Of a DNA stretch of 64,000 nt, positions 1-8,552 are shown one piece after another. Position numbers and translations under genes: made by a program. Below the pieces are notes generated by a model. The model was not told the DNA's origin. It did no database searches and saw nothing but the letters and a program-made list of their open reading frames with translations. This DNA is from Cellulomonas sp. HZM (lineage in GTDB: Bacteria; Actinomycetota; Actinomycetes; Actinomycetales; Cellulomonadaceae). The stretch's first letter is position 1. Every line of letters starts with the position of its first letter. Where the stretch lies: positions 35,116 through 99,115 of the forward strand of contig NZ_JEOE01000012.1 of NCBI RefSeq assembly GCF_000708885.1, read 5' to 3'.

Positions 1-1205
1 GGGACGCCGCCCACACGCACCGACCCGCCCGTGGGCGGGTGGATGCCCGCGAGCATGCGTCCGAGCGTCGACTTGCCCGCGCCGGACGGGCCGACCACCG
101 CGAGCCGCTCACCCGGCGCGAGCGCGAGGTCGATGCCGTGCAGCACGTCGTGCCCCTCGCGGTACGCGTACCGCAGGTCCTGCGCGACCAGGTCTGCGCC
201 CTCCGGCTCGGCCGGGTGGGCCTCTCGGTCCGGGTCGACCAGCTGCACGCCCACCACACGGGCGAGCGACGTCGCCGCCACCTGGATCTCGTCGAGCCAG
301 AAGATCAGCTCCCACACCGGACCGGTGACCTGGTAGGTGTACATCACGATCGTCGTGACCACGCCGAACGTCACGTGCTCGTTCGAGGCGAGCCAGCCGC
401 CCCACAGCAGCACGGCGACCGGTGCGAGCACGAACGTGAGGTCGACGGTCGGGAACAGCACGGTGCGCAGGTTCAGCGTCGCGGCCTCCGCCTCGAAGGC
501 CTCCGAGAGGTCTGCACGCACGCGGCCCATCCGGCGTCGGGTCAGGCGCAGCGCGTCGATCGTGCGCGCGCCCTCGACCGACTCGGTGATGGTGCCGTTG
601 AGCTCGGCGTACGCCGCCGACTCACGCAGGTACGCGGGCGTCGCCCGGCGCAGGTACCAGCGCACGACCAGCACGAGCGACGGCACGCCCACGAACATCG
701 CGACCGCCACGAGCGGCGACAGCAGCAGGCTCGCGACGACCGTGAGCGTGATCGTGACGACCGCGACGACGACGCGCGGCACCCCGAACCTGACCGCGTG
801 CTGCAGCTTGTTGATGTCGTTCGTCGTGCGCGCCACCAGGTCGCCCGTGCCGGCACGCTCGACCGTCGACAGGGGCAGCGACGTCACGGTCTCGATGAAC
901 TCCTCGCGCAGCTCGGCGAACACCATCTCGCCGAACAGCATCGACGAGCGCTGCGCGAACCGGATGAGCACCGTCTGCGCCAGCACGGCGCCCGCGCCGA
1001 TCGCGATCATCGAGTTGACGTATCCCACGGTCGTGCCGTCGGAGACGGCGTCGACCAGGCGGCCGAGGATCCACGGGCCGGCGAGGCCGGCGACCGCCGC
1101 GAGCGTGTGCAGGACGGCGATCTTGGTCAGCGGCCTGCGGTGCTCGCGGAACAGCCGTGCGGTGTACGCGCGCGTCGCCGCGCCGTCGGCGATGGGGAGC
1201 CTCAT
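1..1205 (-). CDS. ABC exporter half-transporter, catalytically competent subunit (3' end cut by window edge)
   Basis: Translating the minus strand from the ATG at 1205 gives an ABC exporter half: six-helix membrane domain over roughly residues 15-310, then the start of the nucleotide-binding domain with an intact Walker A (GPSGAGKST, encoded near bases 65-92). About 401 residues are visible; Q-loop, signature and Walker B lie beyond base 1. The start overlaps the stop of the upstream transporter half by ATGA (1202-1205), so the two are translationally coupled and very likely form a heterodimer. Because the partner has lost Walker A, this subunit should bind and hydrolyse ATP at the consensus site, using the partner's signature motif. 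The substrate cannot be inferred; drugs, lipids or peptides are typical for the family. Confidence 0.9.
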   Translation of the reverse strand, partial: MRLPIADGAATRAYTARLFREHRRPLTKIAVLHTLAAVAGLAGPWILGRLVDAVSDGTTVGYVNSMIAIGAGAVLAQTVLIRFAQRSSMLFGEMVFAELREEFIETVTSLPLSTVERAGTGDLVARTTNDINKLQHAVRFGVPRVVVAVVTITLTVVASLLLSPLVAVAMFVGVPSLVLVVRWYLRRATPAYLRESAAYAELNGTITESVEGARTIDALRLTRRRMGRVRADLSEAFEAEAATLNLRTVLFPTVDLTFVLAPVAVLLWGGWLASNEHVTFGVVTTIVMYTYQVTGPVWELIFWLDEIQVAATSLARVVGVQLVDPDREAHPAEPEGADLVAQDLRYAYREGHDVLHGIDLALAPGERLAVVGPSGAGKSTLGRMLAGIHPPTGGSVRVGGV

Positions 1206-3094
1206 GCGCGTCCCGCCTTCCCGTCGTTCGTGACGCCCGCCGGGGCGTCGAGCAGCTCGTCGAACGCCTCGTCGGCGATCGGGTCGTCGTCGGTGCCGGC
1301 GTCGTCCGCGCCCGCGGGAGCGAGCACGGCCGGCAGACCGTGGGCCGGCGTGCTCTCGTCGAGCCGGCGTCCGACGACGCTCAGGTAGGCCGAGGCCCAC
1401 GCCTCGTCGGCCGCGAGCAGCTCGGTGTGCGGACCGCGCGCGACGACCTGGCCGTCGAGCAGGAACTGCACCTCGTCGACGTGGTCGAGCACGAGCGGTG
1501 ACGCCGTCACGACGAGCGTCGTGCGCCCCCGCCGGGCATCGACCAGCCGGCTCGCGATGCGCGCCTCGGTGTGCGCGTCCACCGCGCTGGTGGGCTCGAC
1601 CAGGAGCAGGATCTCGGGGTCGATGAGCAGGGCCCGGGCGAGCGCGACGCGCTGGCGCTGGCCGCCCGAGAGCGAGCGGCCCTTCTCGGGCAGCTCGCCC
1701 GCGAAGCCGTCAGGGGTGGAGTCGACGACGTCGTGCGCGTCCGCGAGCGTGATCGCGCGCAGCAGCCGCGCCTCGTCGCCCTCGCCGTGCACGTCGAGCT
1801 CGGCACCGAGCGTGCCCGAGAACAGGTGCGGCGTCGCCTCGGCCAGCACGACCCGCTCGCGCAGCTCGTCCTTGTCGAGGTCGGCGACCGGAACTCCTCC
1901 GAGCGTCACGGGGGTCTCGCGCTCGAGCTCGTCGTCGAAGCGTGCCATGCGGGTCGCGACGGCCGCCGACTCGTCGGGGTCCGCGCTCACGAGGGCGACC
2001 AGCCGGTGCGCGTCGACGCGCACGCCCGTCGTCTCGTCGACCAGGGGCGAACCAGGCGCGGGCAGCGCCGTCGTCCCCGGTCGCGCACCCGCTGCGGGCA
2101 CGACGCGCAGCACGCCGATCACCTTCGTCGCGCCCACGTGCGCGCGCGTCGCCGACTGCACCATCCACGTCGCGTTCTGCACGGGCCAGCCGAGGAACGC
2201 TGCGTAGCCGTAGGTCGACACGAGCTGGCCGGGCGTGATCGTTCCGTCGAGCGCCATGTGGGCGCCGAGCCACACCAGGACCACGACGAACGAGCCCGGC
2301 AGCAGCACCTGCAGCGCGTCGAGCCAGGACTGCGTCGAGGCCACGGCCACACCGCGTGCGCGCACGAGCTGCGACTGCTCGCGGTAGCGCGCGTTGAAGA
2401 CGTCCTCGCCGCCGATCCCGCGCAGGATGCGCAGGCCCGAGACGGTGTCCGAGCCGAGCGTCGTGAGACGTCCGGACGCCTCGCGCTGCGCGACCTGGCG
2501 GCGCTGCAGCGGCTTGACGAGCGCGCCGAGCGAGACGGCGACCGTCGGCAGGCCGAGGAGCACGACGAGTCCCAGCGGGACCGACAGACGCAGCATGAGC
2601 ACGGCCGCGATGCCGTACGCGACGATCGAGCCGATGAAGCGCGCGAGCACGTGGTAGAGCTCGCCGACGCGCAGCGCGTCGTTCGCCACGGCCGAGACGA
2701 CCTCGCCCGTGGGCAGCTCGGCCGTGATCGCGTGGCCCGAGTGCGTGACCGTGCGCCCGACGAGCTGCGACGAGGCGAACGACGCGCGCAGCCAGTTCTG
2801 GACGTCGTAGCGGTGCCCGACGGCGGCCGCTGCCGCGCTCACGACCCCGAGGGCGCCGAGGAGCCCGGCGGACCGCCACAGGTCCGGGCCGAAGCCGTGC
2901 TTCAGGCCCGAGTCGATCGCGTGGCCCGTCAGGTACGGGAGGACCGCCTGGCAGGAGAACATGACGATGCCCAGCAGGACCGCGACGAGCAGGATCCCCC
3001 ACTGGCGGCACGCGAGCCACCACAGGTAGCGGACGGGACCGGTCAGCGGCGGCGTGCCGGGGTCGTCGAGTGGGAGGGAGCGCATGATCGGCAA
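1202..3094 (-). CDS. ABC exporter half-transporter with degenerate nucleotide-binding domain
   Basis: A 630-residue membrane-fused ABC half-transporter; six membrane segments fill about residues 30-330 and the NBD follows. The NBD is degenerate: the Walker A position reads [14 protein letters not shown] with no GKS/T, the Q-loop Gln appears to be Glu, the Walker B Asp is Val ([11 protein letters not shown]) and the H-loop His is Ala (VVTASPLVL). The signature LSGGQRQR and the Walker B Glu are intact. This is the pattern of an asymmetric heterodimeric exporter in which only one composite site hydrolyses ATP; the competent half follows with a 4-bp overlap. The start may be TTG at 3094 or ATG at 3085; neither has a strong Shine-Dalgarno. 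A short C-terminal acidic/alanine tail follows the NBD. Confidence 0.9.
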   Translation of the reverse strand: MPIMRSLPLDDPGTPPLTGPVRYLWWLACRQWGILLVAVLLGIVMFSCQAVLPYLTGHAIDSGLKHGFGPDLWRSAGLLGALGVVSAAAAAVGHRYDVQNWLRASFASSQLVGRTVTHSGHAITAELPTGEVVSAVANDALRVGELYHVLARFIGSIVAYGIAAVLMLRLSVPLGLVVLLGLPTVAVSLGALVKPLQRRQVAQREASGRLTTLGSDTVSGLRILRGIGGEDVFNARYREQSQLVRARGVAVASTQSWLDALQVLLPGSFVVVLVWLGAHMALDGTITPGQLVSTYGYAAFLGWPVQNATWMVQSATRAHVGATKVIGVLRVVPAAGARPGTTALPAPGSPLVDETTGVRVDAHRLVALVSADPDESAAVATRMARFDDELERETPVTLGGVPVADLDKDELRERVVLAEATPHLFSGTLGAELDVHGEGDEARLLRAITLADAHDVVDSTPDGFAGELPEKGRSLSGGQRQRVALARALLIDPEILLLVEPTSAVDAHTEARIASRLVDARRGRTTLVVTASPLVLDHVDEVQFLLDGQVVARGPHTELLAADEAWASAYLSVVGRRLDESTPAHGLPAVLAPAGADDAGTDDDPIADEAFDELLDAPAGVTNDGKAGRA

Positions 3095-3266
3095 CCGTAC
3101 GTGCGCCCACCGACACGGCTCGAATCGTTTTCCCCGTCGCGCGGAGAACGCTCTCCGGCGGCGGGTGGCCGCGGGTGCGGCACGCCTGCCGACGGCGCCC
3201 GACGTCGCTGCCCGGTGCGGCCGACCGCGGGCCGGACGCGCGGTCCGGGGCCCGCGAGCCGCCGAC

Positions 3267-3272
3267 TACCCT
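3267..3272 (+). promoter_or_regulatory. -10 box of guaA, leaderless arrangement
   Basis: TACCCT is followed by 6 bases and then the GTG start of guaA at 3279. The predicted transcription start coincides with the start codon and no Shine-Dalgarno is present. Confidence 0.55.
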
Positions 3273-3278
3273 GGGGGC

Positions 3279-4850
3279 GTGACGCAGACGCCCCCTCCCG
3301 CGCACCGCCCGGTGCTCGTCGTCGACTTCGGCGCCCAGTACGCCCAGCTCATCGCGCGCCGCGTGCGCGAGGCGAACGTCTACTCCGAGATCGTGCCCCA
3401 CACGGCCTCGGTGCAGGACCTGCTGGCCAAGGAGCCCGCGGCGATCATCCTGTCCGGCGGCCCGTCGTCGGTGTACGCCACGGGCGCGCCGTTCGTCGAC
3501 CCGGCGCTGTTCGAGGCCGGCGTCCCGGTGCTCGGCATCTGCTACGGCTTCCAGGCGATGGCGCAGGCGCTCGGCGGCACCGTCGCGCAGACCGGCCAGC
3601 GCGAGTACGGCGGCACGTCGGTGCAGGTCACCGACGCCGGAACCGTGCTGTCCGGGAGCCCGGACCAGCAGACGGTCTGGATGAGCCACGGCGACGCCGT
3701 GCACGCCGCGCCCGAGGGCTTCGAGGTCCTCGCGACGAGCGACGGATCGCCGGTCGCCGCGTTCGAGGACCGCGCCCGCCGCCTGTACGGCGTGCAGTGG
3801 CACCCCGAGGTCAAGCACTCCCCGCTGGGGCAGAAGGCGCTCGAGAACTTCCTCTACGAGGGCGCGGGGCTCGCGCCCGACTGGAACCCCGGCAACGTCA
3901 TCGCCGAGCAGGTCGAGCGCATCCGCACCCAGGTCGGCGACGCCCGCGTCATCTGCGGTCTGTCGGGCGGCGTCGACTCGTCGGTCGCCGCGGCGCTCGT
4001 GCAGCGCGCGGTCGGCGACCAGCTCACGTGCGTGTTCGTCGACCACGGCCTGCTGCGCTCGGGCGAGGCGGAGCAGGTCGAGAAGGACTTCGTCGCGGCG
4101 ACCGGGGTGAACCTCGTCGTCGTCGACGCGCGCGAGCGGTTCCTGCACGCGCTCGCGGGCCACACGGACCCCGAGACCAAGCGCAAGATCATCGGCCGCG
4201 AGTTCATCCGCGTGTTCGAGGACGCCGCGCGCGACGTGGTCGCGGGCAGCGACGACGAGGTGCGCTTCCTGGTCCAGGGCACCCTCTACCCGGACGTCGT
4301 CGAGTCCGGCGGCGGCGAGGGCGCGGCGAACATCAAGTCGCACCACAACGTGGGCGGTCTTCCCGACGACCTGCAGTTCGAGCTCGTCGAGCCGCTGCGC
4401 ACGCTGTTCAAGGACGAGGTGCGCGCGGTCGGCCTCGAGCTCGGCGTGCCCGAGGCGATCGTCTGGCGCCAGCCGTTCCCCGGCCCGGGCCTGGGCATCC
4501 GCATCATCGGCGAGGTCACGGCCGAACGGCTCGACGTCCTGCGCGCCGCGGACCTCGTCGCACGCGAGGAGCTCACGCGAGCCGGGCTCGACCGCGACAT
4601 CTGGCAGTGCCCGGTGGTGCTGCTGGCCGACGTCCGGTCGGTCGGCGTGCAGGGCGACGGCCGCACCTACGGTCACCCCGTCGTGCTGCGGCCGGTGTCC
4701 TCGGAGGACGCCATGACCGCCGACTGGTCGCGCGTCCCGTACGACGTGCTCGCGACGATCTCCACGCGCATCACCAACGAGGTCCCCGAGGTCAACCGCG
4801 TCGTGCTCGACGTGACGAGCAAGCCGCCGGGCACCATCGAGTGGGAGTGA
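3279..4850 (+). CDS. guaA: GMP synthase (glutamine-hydrolysing)
   Basis: Converts XMP to GMP with glutamine and ATP, the last step of GMP synthesis; cytosolic. The 523-residue protein has the normal family layout: class I glutamine amidotransferase (residues about 10-200, nucleophile C88 in GICYGF, then the His/Glu pair in WHPEVKHS), an ATP pyrophosphatase domain with the P-loop SGGVDSSV, and the C-terminal dimerisation/XMP-binding domain ending [10 protein letters not shown] chose GTG 3279 over earlier in-frame starts because it gives the family length and lies 6 bases behind a TACCCT -10 box. A DUF3817 membrane-protein gene follows after 58 bases, a common neighbour in actinobacteria. Confidence 0.98.
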   Translation: MTQTPPPAHRPVLVVDFGAQYAQLIARRVREANVYSEIVPHTASVQDLLAKEPAAIILSGGPSSVYATGAPFVDPALFEAGVPVLGICYGFQAMAQALGGTVAQTGQREYGGTSVQVTDAGTVLSGSPDQQTVWMSHGDAVHAAPEGFEVLATSDGSPVAAFEDRARRLYGVQWHPEVKHSPLGQKALENFLYEGAGLAPDWNPGNVIAEQVERIRTQVGDARVICGLSGGVDSSVAAALVQRAVGDQLTCVFVDHGLLRSGEAEQVEKDFVAATGVNLVVVDARERFLHALAGHTDPETKRKIIGREFIRVFEDAARDVVAGSDDEVRFLVQGTLYPDVVESGGGEGAANIKSHHNVGGLPDDLQFELVEPLRTLFKDEVRAVGLELGVPEAIVWRQPFPGPGLGIRIIGEVTAERLDVLRAADLVAREELTRAGLDRDIWQCPVVLLADVRSVGVQGDGRTYGHPVVLRPVSSEDAMTADWSRVPYDVLATISTRITNEVPEVNRVVLDVTSKPPGTIEWE

Positions 4851-4908
4851 CCCGCGCGAGCGGGCCACGGGCGCGACAGGCAGGACCAGCGGGACCGGAA
4901 GGACCACA

Positions 4909-5349
4909 GTGAGCGAGACGAACGACGTGACGGGTACGACCACGGGGCAGACCGAGGTCGGCACGCAGCCGGCCGACGACGCCCAGACCGCCGCCTGGCG
5001 GCGCAAGGCGACCGGTGCGCTCAAGCGCTACCGCGTGATGGCGTGGGTCACCGGCACGATGCTCCTGCTGCTGTGCCTGGAGATCGTGCTGAAGTACGGC
5101 TTCCACGTGAACGGGTACGACGCCGCGGGTCACGCGAAGCCCGTGATCGGCAACTGGGTCGCGATCGCGCACGGCTGGATCTACGTGGTCTACCTCGTGA
5201 CGGTCGTCGACCTGTGGTCGACGATGCGCTGGAAGCTGGGTCGCCTCGCGACGCTCGCCGCGGCGGGCGTCGTGCCCGTGATGTCGTTCGTCCTCGAGCG
5301 CAAGGCGCACGCGCAGGCGGTCGCCCGGATCGAGTCCGGCGCCCGCTGA
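4909..5349 (+). CDS. DUF3817 integral membrane protein
   Basis: A 146-residue protein with a hydrophilic N-terminal ~40 residues, followed by about three hydrophobic segments (around residues 45-62, 82-103 and 112-130), matching the DUF3817 family of small actinobacterial membrane proteins. The HGWIYVVYLVTVVDLW region is typical of the family. Function is unknown. It follows guaA on the same strand with 58 bases between, and this pairing is common in actinobacteria, so co-transcription is likely. Start is GTG 4909, with GGACCGGAAGGA just upstream as a plausible ribosome-binding site. Confidence 0.85.
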   Translation: MSETNDVTGTTTGQTEVGTQPADDAQTAAWRRKATGALKRYRVMAWVTGTMLLLLCLEIVLKYGFHVNGYDAAGHAKPVIGNWVAIAHGWIYVVYLVTVVDLWSTMRWKLGRLATLAAAGVVPVMSFVLERKAHAQAVARIESGAR

Positions 5350-5422
5350 CCCCCCAGCCCGGGCCCGCTCGCGCGCGAGGTCTCGGTCACGTCCTCGACG
5401 CGCCGCGCGGCGGGTCCGGCAT

Positions 5423-5452
5423 CTGTAGCGAAATGCACCCCTTTCGCTACAG
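5423..5452. promoter_or_regulatory. 11-bp-arm inverted repeat, probable operator overlapping a promoter
   Basis: CTGTAGCGAAA and TTTCGCTACAG form perfect 11-base arms around an 8-base centre (5434-5441). TACAGT (5448-5453) could be a -10 box, which would put the operator across the promoter of the membrane-protein gene starting at 5552. No terminator-like T tract follows. The cognate regulator is not evident nearby. Confidence 0.5.
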
Positions 5453-5497
5453 TCGACCTGCAGGAACGCAGCGCTCGCGGGGCCGCCGACGGCCTCC

Positions 5498-5520
5498 CGG
5501 ACCCCTCGTGCAGGGGTCCG
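5498..5520 (+). other. Hairpin in the 5' leader of the membrane-protein gene
   Basis: CGGACCCCT and AGGGGTCCG give perfect 9-base arms with a 5-base loop, 31 bases upstream of the chosen GTG. It ends 13 bases before the AAGGGGA ribosome-binding site, so it could influence translation, or could be a weak terminator for upstream transcription. Confidence 0.35.
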
Positions 5521-5551
5521 CACCCGGACGTGAGTGAAGGGGAACGGGACA

Positions 5552-6307
5552 GTGGCGACATCAAGCAAGGGGAGCAGCAAGGGTGTCAAGGGACTCGCCC
5601 TGGTCACCCTCATCCTGGGCATCGTCTTCGTCGTGGCCGGTGCGGTGACGTGGGGAGCCGTCACGTCGAACCTCGGGGCCGAGAAGATCACGGTGTCGGA
5701 CGACGCGAGCGCCTTCCAGGGGCAGCTCGTCGACACGCCGTGGGAGGCCTGGGTCCAGGCCGACGTCATCAACAAGCACGCGCTGGAGGCGTCCGGCGGC
5801 AAGACGTACGCCGAGCTCCCGCAGGACGACCCCAAGCGCGAGACGGTCATGACCGCCTCGTTCCTGCGGGCGTCGCTGTTCACGTCCGTCGTGGCGTTCG
5901 GGGTCGCGCTCCTCGTCGTCGGCATCGGCGTGTCGCTGCTGATCATCGGCTGGGCGCTGCGCCGCGTGGGCACGCACATCGCCGAGGGTGACGTGGCGGT
6001 CGCCGGACCCGCGCCCACCCCTGTCGCTGCCGCACCCGCTGCGCCTGCGCCCGTCGCGGCGGTCGTGCCGCCCGCCCCGGTCGTCCCGCCCGAGCCCGTC
6101 GCGCCGCCGGCGCCCGAGCCTGTCGCGCCGCCGGCGCCCGAGCCCGTCGCGCCGCCCGTACCGGCCGACGAGCCCGCACCGTCGCCCGCAGGGCCGCCGC
6201 CGGTCGACCCCGTGGTCGCACCGACCGAGCCCGACGTGAACGCGGCCGACGACGTCCGCGGCGCGCACGCGCAGGACGACCCCCCGGCCCCGCCGCGCGA
6301 GATCTGA
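5552..6307 (+). CDS. Actinobacterial two-TM membrane protein with Pro/Ala/Val-rich tail (often mis-named LigA)
   Basis: A 251-residue protein: a short basic N terminus, TM1 about residues 12-34, an exported loop of some 65 residues with the conserved stretches ITVSDDASAFQG and ADVINKHALEASGGKTYAEL, TM2 about residues 100-135, then a cytoplasmic tail with three PEPVAPP-type repeats. Homologues are often labelled aromatic ring-opening dioxygenase LigA, but nothing here supports an enzyme. Function is unknown. I chose GTG 5552 because AAGGGGA lies 9 bases upstream; GTG 5534 is the alternative and would add six residues. A palindrome (5423-5452) and a leader hairpin (5498-5520) precede it, suggesting regulated expression. 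Confidence 0.8.
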   Translation: MATSSKGSSKGVKGLALVTLILGIVFVVAGAVTWGAVTSNLGAEKITVSDDASAFQGQLVDTPWEAWVQADVINKHALEASGGKTYAELPQDDPKRETVMTASFLRASLFTSVVAFGVALLVVGIGVSLLIIGWALRRVGTHIAEGDVAVAGPAPTPVAAAPAAPAPVAAVVPPAPVVPPEPVAPPAPEPVAPPAPEPVAPPVPADEPAPSPAGPPPVDPVVAPTEPDVNAADDVRGAHAQDDPPAPPREI

Positions 6308-6324
6308 CGCGCGAACGGTTCACG

Positions 6325-6369
6325 CACGACGAGACCGCCCCCCCGAGCGGGGAGGGCGGTCTCGTCGTG
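6325..6369. terminator. Bidirectional hairpin terminator
   Basis: A perfect 16-bp stem (6325-6340 with 6354-6369) and a 13-base loop lie between two convergent genes. There is no U tract, as is usual in high-GC actinobacteria. Confidence 0.75.
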
Positions 6370-6390
6370 TGCGGCCGGTCCGGTGCCGAC

Positions 6391-6810
6391 TCAGCGCCGG
6401 CCGCGCCGCACGCCCGGGACCAGCGAGCCCACCAGCAGGGCGAGACCGCCCGCGCCGAGGAGCACGATGATCGCGAGCTGGACGTCGATGGTCGCGCCGC
6501 CCGCCCAGGCGAGCAGGCCGACCCCGACCGCCGCCAGCATGAGCCCCCACACGACGGTGCGGACTCGCGGACGCCGTGCAGGCTCGTCCTCGAGCCGTCC
6601 CGCGGGGACGCCCAGCGGGAGCGGTGTCGACGGCGGGATGTCCGCGCCCGACGCGACGATGTCGGGTGCCTTGTCGGATGCGCCGGACGAACCGGTGACA
6701 GGCGCGGGCTCCTCGTCCGGGACGGGTGTCGCCTCCACGACGGGGAGCACCGCGGTCGGCTCGTCCTCGCCGGGGGTGGCGGCGTTGTCTCGTGTGGGGT
6801 CGCTGCTCAT
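6391..6810 (-). CDS. Small two-TM membrane protein downstream of the PspC protein
   Basis: 139 residues: an acidic, Pro/Ala-rich cytoplasmic N-terminal ~75 residues, then two hydrophobic segments (about residues 83-102 and 107-128) and a basic tail (VRRGRR). Its ATG at 6810 overlaps the stop of the PspC/toastrack gene by 4 bases (ATGA), so the two are co-translated. No family assigned. Position suggests a role in the same envelope-stress module, perhaps as a small partner of the PspC protein; this is inference from linkage only. Confidence 0.75.
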   Translation of the reverse strand: MSSDPTRDNAATPGEDEPTAVLPVVEATPVPDEEPAPVTGSSGASDKAPDIVASGADIPPSTPLPLGVPAGRLEDEPARRPRVRTVVWGLMLAAVGVGLLAWAGGATIDVQLAIIVLLGAGGLALLVGSLVPGVRRGRR

Positions 6811-8384
6811 GAGTCCTCCCGGACGACGGTGATGTTGCCCGCGCCGGCCTTGATGTCCAGCGTGAGCTGCGGGGAGCGGGTGGTGGAGGCGACGTCGGTG
6901 AACGTGCGGTCGCGCAGCCGGACGCCGTCGGTGCCCTGGGCGGCGCCGGGGTCGACGTCCCACTCCATGCGCCCCGCGCCGAGCTCGACGCTCGCGGTGA
7001 CGGCGGCGTCCGCGGGGACGACGACGGTGAGGTCGCCTGCGCCGATCGTGAGCGGGACGGTGAGCGTCGCGTCCGTCATGGGGACCCCCGCCAGGTCGAC
7101 GCGTGCGTCACCGAACCCGAGCGCGAACCCGTCGGCGGCGCTCTGCCGGTCGGTGAACGTCGTGGTGACGTCCCCGGCGAACCGGGACTCCGCGGGACCG
7201 TCCCACCGCCAGGCGTCGTGCGCGGCGACACCGGCGGGACCCGCGACGAGGATCGCCATGATGGCGAGGAAGCCGAGCGAGCCCGACCGCCTGCCGCGCA
7301 GCCCCGCCACGACGATGCCGAGCCCGGCCAGCACGACCGTGATGCCGAGGACCGTGAGCAGGACCGGGCCGTCGAAGTGGTCCGTGCGGTGCGCCGCGAG
7401 CAGCGCGGCGGACGAGAGCAGGACGAGCGCGACGACCGTCCCGGTGGTCGCGGCGCCCGGCCCGAGCACGCGCGGTCGCACGGGGCGCGGGGGTGCCGGA
7501 GGTGTCACGGGTCGCGTCGCGGCGTACGGCGGGGTCACCGGGATGCCTCCCGCGGTTCCCGGCGTGGGACGCCACGACCGGTCGGTGCCGGCGCCTGCGG
7601 CCGACCATCCTGCGGCGTCCGGCGTGGGCGTCGAGCCTGGCGTGAGGGGAGGCGCCGAGGTCGAGACGGGCGCGAGCGGCGTCGTCGCGGCCGACGTGTA
7701 CCCGGCCGACGGACCGGCCGGGCCCGCGCTCGTGGGGGCGGTGCCGGTGGGGGCGCCGCTCGTCGGGTCGGTGCCCGTGGGCGCGCCGCTCGTCGGGCCC
7801 GTGCTCGTCGGCGCAGGGCTCGTCGGTGCAGGGCTCGCCGGGAACGGCCCGTACGGCCCGGAGGGCCCGGCCGGCGCCGCGGGTCCGGACCGGCGAGCGA
7901 GGTGCACCACGAGGAACCCGATCCCGACCGCCACGGCGATCCAGAACAGCGTCGCGATCGCCGCGAACACCCCGTGGAACAGCCCCCCGTCGCGGCCCCA
8001 CCACAGGAAGGGCGTCCCGCCGCGTCCGAGGCCGACGACGACCATCGCGGCAGCGCCGATGATCGCGGCGTCGAACCGCCCGGCGATCAGCTCCTCGAGG
8101 TGGATGCGACCGTCGCGGCGCTCGGGCAGGAGCGCCCACGCCGCGCCGTACAGGAGCAGGCCGAACCCGCCGAGCAGCACGGACGCCGCGAACAGCGCGC
8201 GCCACACCAGCGGGTCGAGCCCGAACCGCGCGGACAGCCCCGAGCAGACGCCCGCGAACCAGCGGTCGTCGCCGCGGGTCAGGTCGAGCCTGCGGATGCT
8301 CGCGAAGAACCCGGAGGTCGGGTGCGGGGGTGCGCCGCCGGGTCCCGAGGAGCCGGGCTGTGCGCCGGGTGCTGTCGTGTCCAT
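6807..8384 (-). CDS. PspC-domain membrane protein with C-terminal toastrack-like domain
   Basis: A 525-residue envelope-stress protein. Residues about 30-95 form a PspC domain (DDRWFAGVCSGLSARFGLD, then the GLLLYGAAWALLPE helix); two further TM segments follow, then a long low-complexity spacer of repeated PTSGAPTGT-like units (bases about 7730-7850), more TM segments, and an extracytoplasmic C-terminal beta domain of the LiaF/toastrack type over the last ~130 residues. It is transcribed divergently from a histidine kinase that also carries PspC, resembling the sensor-modulator role of LiaF in LiaFSR systems. Start ATG 8384 was preferred because it sits 6 bases behind CAGGAT in the divergent promoter region; an in-frame ATG at 8420 is possible. 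Confidence 0.85.
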   Translation of the reverse strand: MDTTAPGAQPGSSGPGGAPPHPTSGFFASIRRLDLTRGDDRWFAGVCSGLSARFGLDPLVWRALFAASVLLGGFGLLLYGAAWALLPERRDGRIHLEELIAGRFDAAIIGAAAMVVVGLGRGGTPFLWWGRDGGLFHGVFAAIATLFWIAVAVGIGFLVVHLARRSGPAAPAGPSGPYGPFPASPAPTSPAPTSTGPTSGAPTGTDPTSGAPTGTAPTSAGPAGPSAGYTSAATTPLAPVSTSAPPLTPGSTPTPDAAGWSAAGAGTDRSWRPTPGTAGGIPVTPPYAATRPVTPPAPPRPVRPRVLGPGAATTGTVVALVLLSSAALLAAHRTDHFDGPVLLTVLGITVVLAGLGIVVAGLRGRRSGSLGFLAIMAILVAGPAGVAAHDAWRWDGPAESRFAGDVTTTFTDRQSAADGFALGFGDARVDLAGVPMTDATLTVPLTIGAGDLTVVVPADAAVTASVELGAGRMEWDVDPGAAQGTDGVRLRDRTFTDVASTTRSPQLTLDIKAGAGNITVVREDS

Positions 8385-8552
8385 GCCTCGATCCTGACGC
8401 GCGTGCGTCTGGCGCGGCATCGGGACTGACCCTGAACCGACCCTGACATCTGCCAGCCGCGCCCCGGGGAACGGCCCGCCCGGACCCTCACCGGACCCTG
8501 AGATGTGCGCGAACGGCGCCGGGCGACGGCCGTGACGTGTGACGATCGTCCC

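Noticed and set aside
1571..4912. Long plus-strand frame across the ABC transporter and guaA
   Set aside because: It overlaps two well-supported genes on both strands and has random, Arg/Ala-rich content.
5552..6307. Aromatic ring-opening dioxygenase LigA
   Set aside because: Commonly attached label, but the protein is a two-TM, proline-tailed membrane protein with no LigA features.
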